Under the pieces are notes generated by a model that searched no databases, had not been told where the DNA came from, and saw only the letters and a list, made by a program, of their open reading frames with translations. A stretch of 45,695 nucleotides of DNA from Acidimicrobiales bacterium (GTDB lineage Bacteria > Actinomycetota > Acidimicrobiia > Acidimicrobiales > RAAP-2), in the NCBI GenBank assembly GCA_017883135.1, contig JADGOE010000016.1:1-45695 (forward strand), in the 5' to 3' direction. Numbering within the stretch: position 1 is the first letter of the stretch; the number at the start of each line of letters is the position of its first letter. Position numbers and translations under genes: made by a program. Of the stretch, positions 8,330 through 15,401 are shown in pieces.

Positions 8330-10407
8330 GACGGGTCCTGGGCCAGCTGGTCGGCCAGGGTAGTGGGGTCGGTCGCCGGCGTCTGGCACACGTAGTCCCG
8401 GCATACGAAGGCCCGGCTTCCGTCGCGCCCCTTCCAGAGGGGGGAGCCGGTGGGCTCACCCCACGCCACGACGGCGCGAGGCAGCCAGCGGCTCCTGGTG
8501 ACGTCCAGGAGGTCGGGGCGGTCGCCGGCGATGACCACTTCGGTGAACCCGTGGAGGAGGAGGTCGGCGGTGTGCGCCACGTGGGTGAAGGCGGTCGGGT
8601 GACGGGTGAGGAGGTCGCCGACCATCTCGACCACCTGGCGGGCGGCGTCGGTGTAGCGACGATCGCCGGTCAGCGCTCCCAACCGGGCCAGTGACAGCGC
8701 TGCCACGGCGTTGGCGGAGGGAGTTGCGCCGTCGAACACCTCCTTGGTGCGTACGATCAGCTTTTCGGCATCGTGCCCGGTGGTGAAGAAGCCACCTCCT
8801 TCGGGATCTCCGAAGAGTGTGAGCAGCGCCTCCGCAGCCCCGACCGCACGCTCGGTCCAGACGGCCTGGCCGGTGAGCTCGCCAAGCCGGGTGAAGCAGT
8901 CGATCAACCAGGCGTGGTCAGCGGCATAGGCCTGGTGGCGCGCCCCGCCGTAGCGCTGCCAGCTCCTCAGCCACCTTCCGTCGGCACCGACCAGGTGGCC
9001 GAGGAGGAACTCGCCGATGGAAACGGCAGCGTCCCCCCACGCCTGGTTGCCGGTGGCCGCAGCGGCCTCGGCCAGGGCCGATCCGTACATGGCGTTCCAC
9101 TCGGTGAGCACCTTGTCGTCGAGACCGGGCCGGACGCGGGCGCCGCGTGCCTCGAGGAGTAGGCGTCGCCCGATCTCCACATCCGCCGGCCGGTCCATCG
9201 GCTCCCCGAGCGGGCGGCGGAGGATCGTGCTGCCCTCGAAGTTGCCGGACTCGGTGACGCCGAACCACTCGGACACGGCCGCGAGGACGTCGAAGGCGTC
9301 TGCCTCTGTTCCGGTTCCGGATCCGGTTCCGTTCGCTCCGGTGGTGACCGCCTGGGCCATCTGCGCGGGCGTCCACACGTAGAACTTGCCCTCGACCCCT
9401 TCCGAGTCGGCGTCCTCGGCCGACCACACGCCACCCTCGGCCGAGGTGAGGTCGCGCCCGACGTACTCGACGATCCCCTCTGCGACCTGCAGGAAGTCCG
9501 CCCGCCCGGTCACCTGCCAGCCGTGAAGATATGCCCGGAGGAGACCGGCCTGGTCGTAGAGCATCTTCTCGAAGTGGGGGACCAGCCACTCGCGGTCGGT
9601 GGAGTAGCGGGCGAACCCGCCGCCGAGGTGGTCATGGATGCCGCCGGCCGCCATGGCCTCGAGCGTCAGCACCGCCATGTGCTCGGCGCGGGCAGCCGTG
9701 GCCCCGCTGCTGCGCACCGAGTGGCGGAGCGCCAGGTCGATCAGTGTCGGCTGCGGGAACTTGGGCGCCCTGCCGAATCCGCCCCATGTCGGGTCGAACC
9801 GCTCGACCAGCTCATCGGCGGCCGGCATCAGCAGGTCGGTCGGGCCTCCCTCACGGCCAGGTGCGAAGGTCGCAAACACCGACGGAGCCCCGGGCCCGCG
9901 GTGGATTGCCGAACGGGTGGCGATTGCCTCGGCCAATTCGTCGGCTTGCTCGTCGACATCGCTCCGGCGGTTGTCCCACACATCGGTGAGGGCGGCCAGC
10001 GCCGTGCGAAACGAAGGTGAGCCGGGTCGATCGTCCGGGGGGAAGTACGTGCCGCCGTAGAAGGGGCGACGGTCCGGCGTCAGGAACACGCTCATCGGCC
10101 ATCCGCCCGACCCGGTGATGGCCTGGACGGCTTCCATGTAGACCGCATCGATGTCGGGCCGTTCCTCCCGATCGACCTTGATGCAGACGAAGGAGGCATT
10201 GAGCGCAGCAGCGGTCACCTTGTCTTCGAACGACTCGTGGGACATCACGTGGCACCAGTGGCACGCCGAGTAGCCGACGGACAGGAAGACCGGCCGGTCC
10301 AGCCGGACGGAGAGCTCGAACGCTTCGTTGCCCCAGGGGTACCAGTCCACCGGGTTACTGGCGTGTTGGAGCAAGTACGGGCTGGTCTCGTTGGCCAGGT
10401 GATTCAC
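8326..10407 (-). CDS. Thioredoxin-domain protein of the YyaL / DUF255 family
   Basis: A 693-residue protein of the YyaL/SSP411 family. The N-terminus matches the family signature NHLANETSPYLLQHASNPVD, then CHWC at residues 49-52 forms the thioredoxin-like active site, followed by DREERPD and GGWPMSVFLTPD. The remaining 500 residues are an alpha/alpha-barrel like those of N-acylglucosamine 2-epimerases (for example GGGFARYSTDREWLVPHFEKMLYDQ). The biochemical role of the family is not established. I chose GTG at 10407, because conservation begins there and TAGCAT lies 7 bp upstream; the longer open frame adds 44 unrelated residues. The downstream hypothetical gene overlaps by 4 bp. An inverted repeat covers the -35 region. 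Confidence 0.92.
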   Translation of the reverse strand: MNHLANETSPYLLQHASNPVDWYPWGNEAFELSVRLDRPVFLSVGYSACHWCHVMSHESFEDKVTAAALNASFVCIKVDREERPDIDAVYMEAVQAITGSGGWPMSVFLTPDRRPFYGGTYFPPDDRPGSPSFRTALAALTDVWDNRRSDVDEQADELAEAIATRSAIHRGPGAPSVFATFAPGREGGPTDLLMPAADELVERFDPTWGGFGRAPKFPQPTLIDLALRHSVRSSGATAARAEHMAVLTLEAMAAGGIHDHLGGGFARYSTDREWLVPHFEKMLYDQAGLLRAYLHGWQVTGRADFLQVAEGIVEYVGRDLTSAEGGVWSAEDADSEGVEGKFYVWTPAQMAQAVTTGANGTGSGTGTEADAFDVLAAVSEWFGVTESGNFEGSTILRRPLGEPMDRPADVEIGRRLLLEARGARVRPGLDDKVLTEWNAMYGSALAEAAAATGNQAWGDAAVSIGEFLLGHLVGADGRWLRSWQRYGGARHQAYAADHAWLIDCFTRLGELTGQAVWTERAVGAAEALLTLFGDPEGGGFFTTGHDAEKLIVRTKEVFDGATPSANAVAALSLARLGALTGDRRYTDAARQVVEMVGDLLTRHPTAFTHVAHTADLLLHGFTEVVIAGDRPDLLDVTRSRWLPRAVVAWGEPTGSPLWKGRDGSRAFVCRDYVCQTPATDPTTLADQLAQDPS

Positions 10408-10414
10408 GCGGATG

Positions 10415-10420
10415 ATGCTA
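10415..10420 (-). promoter_or_regulatory. -10 box of the YyaL-like gene, leaderless type
   Basis: TAGCAT on the minus strand ends 7 bp before the GTG start at 10407. No Shine-Dalgarno motif lies between them. Confidence 0.5.
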
Positions 10421-10426
10421 GGGGTT

Positions 10427-10445
10427 GAAACGTGGGCGACGTTTC
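10427..10445. promoter_or_regulatory. Operator-like inverted repeat on the YyaL-like promoter
   Basis: GAAACGTGGGCGACGTTTC is a perfect 7-5-7 inverted repeat (GAAACGT/ACGTTTC). It lies 7-25 bp upstream of the -10 box, covering the expected -35 region. A dimeric repressor or activator site is likely, but the protein is unknown. Confidence 0.45.
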
Positions 10446-10617
10446 GGCCCACCCCGGAGTCGATGTGCCCGGCTAGACCGGATCGGGCGCCGGACCCCCG
10501 GGCCGCATCTCGGCGGACAGCACCACCACCGAGATGCAACCGCGACCGCGACCTCGTAGGCCTTCTACCTCCGGCGCTTCCGGGATCGTTCGGTACCGCC
10601 GCGTGCAGCGCGCTGTC

Positions 10618-10623
10618 TAGGGT
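10618..10623 (+). promoter_or_regulatory. -10 box of the SDR gene, leaderless type
   Basis: TAGGGT ends 8 bp before the ATG at 10632, with no Shine-Dalgarno motif between them. Confidence 0.45.
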
Positions 10624-10631
10624 GTCCGGTC

Positions 10632-11411
10632 ATGGAACTGCGACTGGACGGGAAGACCGCGCTCGTCACCGGGGCCTCGCGTGGGATCGGGCGGGCCATC
10701 GCCCTGGCCTTCTGCGCGGCGGGCGCATCGGTGATGCTCTCCTCACGCAAGGCCGAGGCCCTGGCCGAGGCGGCCTCCGAGATCGACGCTGCCAAGGGTG
10801 ACCGGGCGGGCCAGGTCGCCTGGTGGGTGGCGAACGCCGGAGAACCCGACCAGGCCGACGCCTGCGTGAAGGCGACCGCGGACCGCTTCGGCTCGATCGA
10901 CATCCTCGTCAACAATGCAGCGACCAACCCCTACTTCGGTCCGATGATGGAGATCGATACCGGCCGGGCCGACAAGACAGTGCGGGTGAACCAGACCGGC
11001 TACCTCGAGTGGGTCCAGGCCGCGTGGCGAGCCGGCATGTCCGAGCGCGGTGGTGTCGTCCTCAACCTGGCCTCCATCGGTGGCCTGTCGGTCGAATCAG
11101 GCATCGGCTGGTACAACGTGACCAAGGCCGCGGTCATCCACCTGACCAGCCAATTGGCAGGGGAGCTCGGCCCGAAGGTCCGGGTCAACGCCCTGGCCCC
11201 GGGGCTGGTCAAGACCGAGTTCGCACGCGCTCTGTGGGAACCGGGCGAGGCGGCCATCTCGCGGCGCCTGCCACTCGCGCGCCTCGGCGAAGTCGACGAC
11301 ATCGCGGCGGCCGCGCTGTTCCTGTGCTCGGACGCCGCTTCGTGGATCACCGGAGAGACTCTGGTCATCGACGGCGGGGCCCTCTGCATCCCGGGCGGCG
11401 GGCTCTCCTGA
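10632..11411 (+). CDS. Short-chain dehydrogenase/reductase (SDR)
   Basis: A 259-residue classical SDR. It has the NAD(P)-binding TGASRGIG at residues 13-20, NNAA near 94-97, and the catalytic set Ser148, Tyr161 and Lys165 (YNVTK), with Asn120 completing the tetrad. The C-terminal ITGETLVIDGGA segment is typical of FabG-like members. The cofactor and substrate cannot be named: in related bacteria such proteins act as 3-oxoacyl-ACP reductases or as oxidoreductases of diverse alcohols. The start is ATG at 10632 with a leaderless-type promoter. It is convergent with menE, and nothing ties it to menaquinone synthesis beyond proximity. Confidence 0.9.
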   Translation: MELRLDGKTALVTGASRGIGRAIALAFCAAGASVMLSSRKAEALAEAASEIDAAKGDRAGQVAWWVANAGEPDQADACVKATADRFGSIDILVNNAATNPYFGPMMEIDTGRADKTVRVNQTGYLEWVQAAWRAGMSERGGVVLNLASIGGLSVESGIGWYNVTKAAVIHLTSQLAGELGPKVRVNALAPGLVKTEFARALWEPGEAAISRRLPLARLGEVDDIAAAALFLCSDAASWITGETLVIDGGALCIPGGGLS

Positions 11412-11444
11412 CGGTCGCGGCACCGCCGTAAGCCCGGTCGCCGA

Positions 11445-11474
11445 GGTCGGGTCGGGTCAGGTCAGGTCAGGTCG
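11445..11474. repeat. Six tandem copies of a GGTCR pentamer
   Basis: GGTCG, GGTCG, GGTCA, GGTCA, GGTCA, GGTCG run head to tail across the 3' end of menE; the menE stop codon at 11462-11464 falls inside. A change of one repeat unit would alter only the last two or three residues or the stop position. Confidence 0.75.
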
Positions 11475-12589
11475 GAGCGGCGTACCTTGCCGCTCGGGGT
11501 CCGAGGCAGAGCAGGAACCACCACCAATTCGCGGGGAGCGGCCCACGGTGCAAGCTGCGAGGCCACCGCCTGGCGAAGGTCGCTCAGGTCCGGTGGGGCG
11601 GTGTCAGGGTGAGGCACGACCCAGGCCACGACCCGTTCGCCCCACTCGGGATCGGGTCGCCTCCACACAGCGACCTCTTTGATCGCAGGATGACCGGCCA
11701 GCACATCCTCGACCGGCACCGGCCACACCTTCTCGCCGCCGGTCACGATGACCTCGGCCATCCGCCCGAACACCTCCAAGGTGCCGTCGGGCTCGATCTT
11801 CCCGCCGTCGCCGGTCGGCAGCCAGCCTCCGGCCAGCCGGGGGTCCGACCCATCGCGGTAGCAACGCAGCAGCATCGGCCCGCGAACCAACACCTCGCTC
11901 ACGGCTCCGGTGGATCCATCGCCGATGCGGATCTCCACGCCTTCGAGTGGACGGCCGTCATAGACCACGCCCGATCCGGTTTCGGTCATCCCGTAGGTGG
12001 CGATCACGTTGGGGGACAGTTTCCCCATGGGCGCGGCCCCACCCAACAACACGGCGCGGTAGCCGGTGACATCGGCCCGCTGCAGTGCGGTGGCCACCAC
12101 TGAGATCAGAGTGGCGCCGGATCGCGACAGGCGTTCGATCTCGGCGGCGTCGAACCGTTCGAGCACGGTGCAGGGCGTGCCGGTTTCGAGGGCCCTGGTC
12201 ACCACGGAGAGCCCGCCGATATGGGCGAGGGGCAGGCAGGCCACCCATCGGTCGCGGGCCGGATCCACCTGGAGTCGAGCGGAGGTGGCCCGTGCCGAGG
12301 CGACGACCGCCTGGCGGGTGAGGATCACGCCTTTGGGCTCCCCGGTCGTACCGCTCGTCGCCACCACCAGTGCGTCGCCGGGCTCCGTCGGGATGCCGCC
12401 AGGTCGGGGGTGGGCTCCTTCCCGATCGACGATCCGAGCGGGCCGGAAGGCCTCGATCAGTCGTTCCACTGCAGGCGGTGGGAGCCGCTGGTCGAGCGGG
12501 AGTACTGCGTTCCCGGCGTCCCACGCAGCCTGCAGCGCCTCCACGAAGCCCTGGCCGCCGGCGAGATCGAGTGCCACCAACTCCGGCAT
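11462..12589 (-). CDS. menE: o-Succinylbenzoate-CoA ligase
   Basis: A 375-residue acyl-CoA synthetase of the ANL superfamily with a short N-terminus, as in mycobacterial MenE. It activates o-succinylbenzoate with ATP and CoA in menaquinone synthesis. The phosphate-binding loop TSGTTGEPKG is at residues 78-87, the YGMTETG motif at 199-205, the hinge-region GWLPTGDGG near 250, and the C-terminal catalytic lysine of PSGKVRRSDL at 368. The assignment to MenE rather than another acyl-CoA ligase rests largely on menB, menA, menH and menD alongside. The ATG at 12589 has TAGGCT 6 bp upstream and no Shine-Dalgarno sequence. It is divergent from menB. Confidence 0.9.
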   Translation of the reverse strand: MPELVALDLAGGQGFVEALQAAWDAGNAVLPLDQRLPPPAVERLIEAFRPARIVDREGAHPRPGGIPTEPGDALVVATSGTTGEPKGVILTRQAVVASARATSARLQVDPARDRWVACLPLAHIGGLSVVTRALETGTPCTVLERFDAAEIERLSRSGATLISVVATALQRADVTGYRAVLLGGAAPMGKLSPNVIATYGMTETGSGVVYDGRPLEGVEIRIGDGSTGAVSEVLVRGPMLLRCYRDGSDPRLAGGWLPTGDGGKIEPDGTLEVFGRMAEVIVTGGEKVWPVPVEDVLAGHPAIKEVAVWRRPDPEWGERVVAWVVPHPDTAPPDLSDLRQAVASQLAPWAAPRELVVVPALPRTPSGKVRRSDLT

Positions 12590-12594
12590 GGGGG

Positions 12595-12601
12595 TAGCCT
12601 A
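12595..12601. promoter_or_regulatory. Overlapping divergent -10 boxes of menE and menB
   Basis: TAGCCTA reads TAGCCT on the plus strand (12595-12600) and TAGGCT on the minus strand (12601-12596). The minus box is 6 bp from the menE ATG, giving a leaderless transcript. The plus box would start a leader of about 35 nt for menB containing its AGGAG. Confidence 0.4.
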
Positions 12602-12641
12602 GGCGACCGTACGAGCGGCGACTCTAGGAGTGAATGGTCGA

Positions 12642-13583
12642 ATGGTTGCACCGGAACAGGTCGGTGGGGGTGCGACCGTGGGGAGCGCCCAGGTGGAGAC
12701 GGTGATCACCGGGCAGCCGGTCGATCCGGTCGAGCGGTTCCGTGAGCAGCCTCTGCCGCGATGGGAGCGTCGTGGCGAGTACAAGGACATCCACTTCGAC
12801 GTGGCCGAAGGTGTCGCCAAGCTGACCATCGCCCGTCCCGAGGTGCGCAACGCCTTCCGGCCGCAGACACTCTTCGAACTGGCAGACGCCTTTTCGGTCG
12901 CGCGCGACGATCCGTCGGTGGGCGCCATCATCCTGACCGGCCAGGGGCCCGATGCCTTCTGCTCCGGTGGTGACCAGATGATCAGAGGCGACGACGGCTA
13001 CCTCGGGGACGACGCCGTGGCCCACCAGGGAATCGGCCGGCTCAACGTGCTCGACCTCCAGATCCAGATCCGGCGCCTTCCCAAGCCGGTGGTGGCGATG
13101 GTGGCGGGCTATGCCATCGGTGGGGGTCACATCCTCCACCTGGTGTGCGACCTGACCATCGCAGCGGACAACGCACGCTTCGGACAGACCGGTCCAAAGG
13201 TCGGCAGCTTCGACGGTGGCTACGGAGCCAGCCTGCTGGCCCGGTCCATCGGGCTGAAGCGGGCCAAGGAGGTGTGGTTCCTCTGCCGCCAGTACGACGC
13301 GGAGACCGCCCTCGACTGGGGACTGGTCAACACCGTGGTGCCGCTGGCCGACCTCGAGCGGGAGACGGTCGCCTGGTGTCGACAGATGTTGTCACTCTCG
13401 CCCCTGGCTCTGCGCATGCTGAAGGGTGGTCTCCATGCGGCCGACGACGGTCTGGCCGGTCTCCAACAGTTCGCCGGTGATGCCACCATGCTCTTCTACA
13501 TGAGCGAGGAGGGCCAAGAGGGGCGCAACGCCTTCCAAGAGCACCGGCCACCGGACTTCGGTCGCTTCCCCCGGCGCCCGTGA
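12642..13583 (+). CDS. menB: 1,4-Dihydroxy-2-naphthoyl-CoA synthase
   Basis: A 313-residue crotonase-fold enzyme that closes the naphthoquinone ring from o-succinylbenzoyl-CoA. The oxyanion-hole segments CSGGDQ (107-112) and GYAIGGGH (156-163) are present, and [14 protein letters not shown] contains the catalytic aspartate (Asp191). The C-terminal [13 protein letters not shown] and the tail ending DFGRFPRRP are diagnostic of MenB. I chose ATG at 12642, with AGGAG 11 nt upstream; an in-frame GTG at 12630 would add four residues. The stop overlaps the menA start in GTGA, so the two genes are translationally coupled. Confidence 0.95.
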   Translation: MVAPEQVGGGATVGSAQVETVITGQPVDPVERFREQPLPRWERRGEYKDIHFDVAEGVAKLTIARPEVRNAFRPQTLFELADAFSVARDDPSVGAIILTGQGPDAFCSGGDQMIRGDDGYLGDDAVAHQGIGRLNVLDLQIQIRRLPKPVVAMVAGYAIGGGHILHLVCDLTIAADNARFGQTGPKVGSFDGGYGASLLARSIGLKRAKEVWFLCRQYDAETALDWGLVNTVVPLADLERETVAWCRQMLSLSPLALRMLKGGLHAADDGLAGLQQFAGDATMLFYMSEEGQEGRNAFQEHRPPDFGRFPRRP

Positions 13584-14533
13584 CCGGCGGCGACACCACT
13601 CGCGTACCTGCCCTTCCCGGTCCAGTGAAGCGCTGGGTCCTCGGTGCCCGGCCCCGCACCTTGGCTGCCGCCATCGTCCCGGTGGTGGTGGGCACGGCGG
13701 CAGCGCACCCGCGCACCGTAGTCGTCGACTATTTCTGGTGGCGCGCGCTGGGCGCCCTGGTGGTGGCCCTGGCCATCCAGGTGGGCACCAACTATGCCAA
13801 TGACTACTCCGACGGGATCCGTGGCACCGACGATGCCCGGGTCGGGCCGGTCCGCCTGGTCGGTTCGGGACTGGCGGCACCGTCGGCGGTCAAGCGCGCC
13901 GCCTTGTCCGCCTTCGGGCTGGCCGCGGTGGTCGGCCTGGTACTGGCATGGGCCACGTCGTGGTGGGTCCTCCTCGTTGGTGGCGCATGTCTGGCCGCCG
14001 GCTGGCTCTATACGGGTGGCCCGCGTCCCTACGGCTACGCCGGCATGGGCGAGGCGTTCGTGTTCGTCTTCTTCGGGCTGGTGGCCACGGTGGGCACCTT
14101 CTATGTGGAGACGCTGCGCATCGACCGACCGGTGGTGTGGTTCGCCGCGGTGATGGTCGGGCTGCTGGCCACCGCCTTGCTGCTGGCCAACAATCTCCGC
14201 GACATCGAGACGGATCGGGCCACCGGAAAGCGCACCCTTGCCGTTCGGGTGGGCCGCCACACCGCGGGGTGGTGCTATGTGGGCTGTGTCGTCCTGCCGT
14301 TCCTCGGGGTGCTGATCTGGGCGCTGCTGTCGGTGACCGGTGCCATCCACGCCTTCCGCCCTGCCGTGGCCTTCCTTCCCCTCGTGGTCCTTCCTCTGAT
14401 CGTTCCACCGGTGCGGCTGGTCACCGGTGAGGCGGTCGGGTCTGCCCTGCTGCCGGTGTTGGCGGCCACCGGCCGCCTGCAGCTTGCCTTCGGTGCGGTG
14501 CTCTCCTGCTCGCTGTGGATGTGGCTGCCGTGA
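13580..14533 (+). CDS. menA: 1,4-Dihydroxy-2-naphthoate polyprenyltransferase
   Basis: A 317-residue integral membrane UbiA-family prenyltransferase that attaches the isoprenoid tail to 1,4-dihydroxy-2-naphthoate. The first Asp-rich motif is [15 protein letters not shown] (71-85) and the second is [20 protein letters not shown] (near 205-224). Several hydrophobic helices are evident, for example around residues 58-70, 105-125 and 150-175. The GTG start at 13580 overlaps the menB stop by 4 bp. The gene is convergent with menH, with only 14 bp between stops. Confidence 0.96.
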   Translation: MTGGDTTRVPALPGPVKRWVLGARPRTLAAAIVPVVVGTAAAHPRTVVVDYFWWRALGALVVALAIQVGTNYANDYSDGIRGTDDARVGPVRLVGSGLAAPSAVKRAALSAFGLAAVVGLVLAWATSWWVLLVGGACLAAGWLYTGGPRPYGYAGMGEAFVFVFFGLVATVGTFYVETLRIDRPVVWFAAVMVGLLATALLLANNLRDIETDRATGKRTLAVRVGRHTAGWCYVGCVVLPFLGVLIWALLSVTGAIHAFRPAVAFLPLVVLPLIVPPVRLVTGEAVGSALLPVLAATGRLQLAFGAVLSCSLWMWLP

Positions 14534-14547
14534 CCGGCCGCGATCGT

Positions 14548-15390
14548 TCAGCGCCTGGCGGAGTGGGAGACGAAGCCCCGAACCAACTCGGCAACCTCGC
14601 CGGGACGTTGCAGATGGGGTGCGTGGCCGGCTCCGGCCACGACCACCCCGGTGGCGTTGGCACCGATCGCCTCCACCATCCGGATCCCCAGGGCAGCGAA
14701 CTTCTCGTCGAGTTGGCCGGTGATGACGAGCACCGGCATGGTCAACTGGCCGAGGGCTCCCCACATCGGCACCTGCGTGCCGGTGCCGGCCAGACGGAGG
14801 CTCGTTGCAAGCCCCGGCCCACTGTTGGCCAACCGCTCCTCGAACCCGCCGGCCTCGACGGAGATGCCGGAAAACATCGGGCTGTCCATCCAGCGGCGGA
14901 GGAACGTCTCGACCGGCAGGGGTGCCGCCGAGCCTCCGGCCGGGTCGAGCTGGTCGGCCAGCGCCCGGTCCGAACGCCGTCGCTCCTGGCGCTCGAGGAG
15001 GCTGTCGATGCCGGCCGTGCCCGACACCAGGACCAGCCGCTCCACCAGTTCGGGATGGGCCAAGGCGGCATGCAGGCAGAACCGCGCTCCCATCGAGTAG
15101 CCGACGTAGGTCGCTTTGCCTCCGGCTTCGACCAGCAGCCGAGCCCCGTCGACCAGCCCGACCGCCACCTCGGTCGACCGGCCGTGGCCGGGCATGTCGA
15201 CCTGTACGACGTGGTGGTCGGTGGCAAGGTCGTCGTTCATCCCGGCCCAGACCCGACCGGTCTGGGTGAAGCCGTGGGCCAACACCAGCCGTGGGCCACT
15301 TCCCGATCCCTCGAACTTCAGGGAGGCAGCGGAGCGGAGCGGGGGGTGGCCCTGGGTGTCAGGGCTCGAGGGTGGTTTGGCCGACGACAT
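14548..15390 (-). CDS. menH: Alpha/beta hydrolase, probable SHCHC synthase
   Basis: A 280-residue alpha/beta hydrolase. The nucleophile elbow GYSMG places Ser at 99, the oxyanion region is LAHGFTQTGRVW (37-48), and the late histidine is His256 in GAGHAPHLQRP. The segment LVLVSGTAGIDSLLERQERR is typical of MenH, which eliminates pyruvate from SEPHCHC. The position next to menD supports this. The ATG at 15390 is the only likely start, since no GTG or TTG occurs in frame before the conserved core. It lies 11 bp from the oppositely oriented menD start, so its promoter must fall inside menD. Confidence 0.85.
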   Translation of the reverse strand: MSSAKPPSSPDTQGHPPLRSAASLKFEGSGSGPRLVLAHGFTQTGRVWAGMNDDLATDHHVVQVDMPGHGRSTEVAVGLVDGARLLVEAGGKATYVGYSMGARFCLHAALAHPELVERLVLVSGTAGIDSLLERQERRRSDRALADQLDPAGGSAAPLPVETFLRRWMDSPMFSGISVEAGGFEERLANSGPGLATSLRLAGTGTQVPMWGALGQLTMPVLVITGQLDEKFAALGIRMVEAIGANATGVVVAGAGHAPHLQRPGEVAELVRGFVSHSARR

Positions 15391-15401
15391 GGGGAACGAC
15401 G

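Noticed and set aside
10427-10445. A possible parS centromere site.
   Set aside because: The parS core is GTTTCACGTGAAAC; this repeat has GAAACGT outward arms and a GC centre, so the orientation is wrong.
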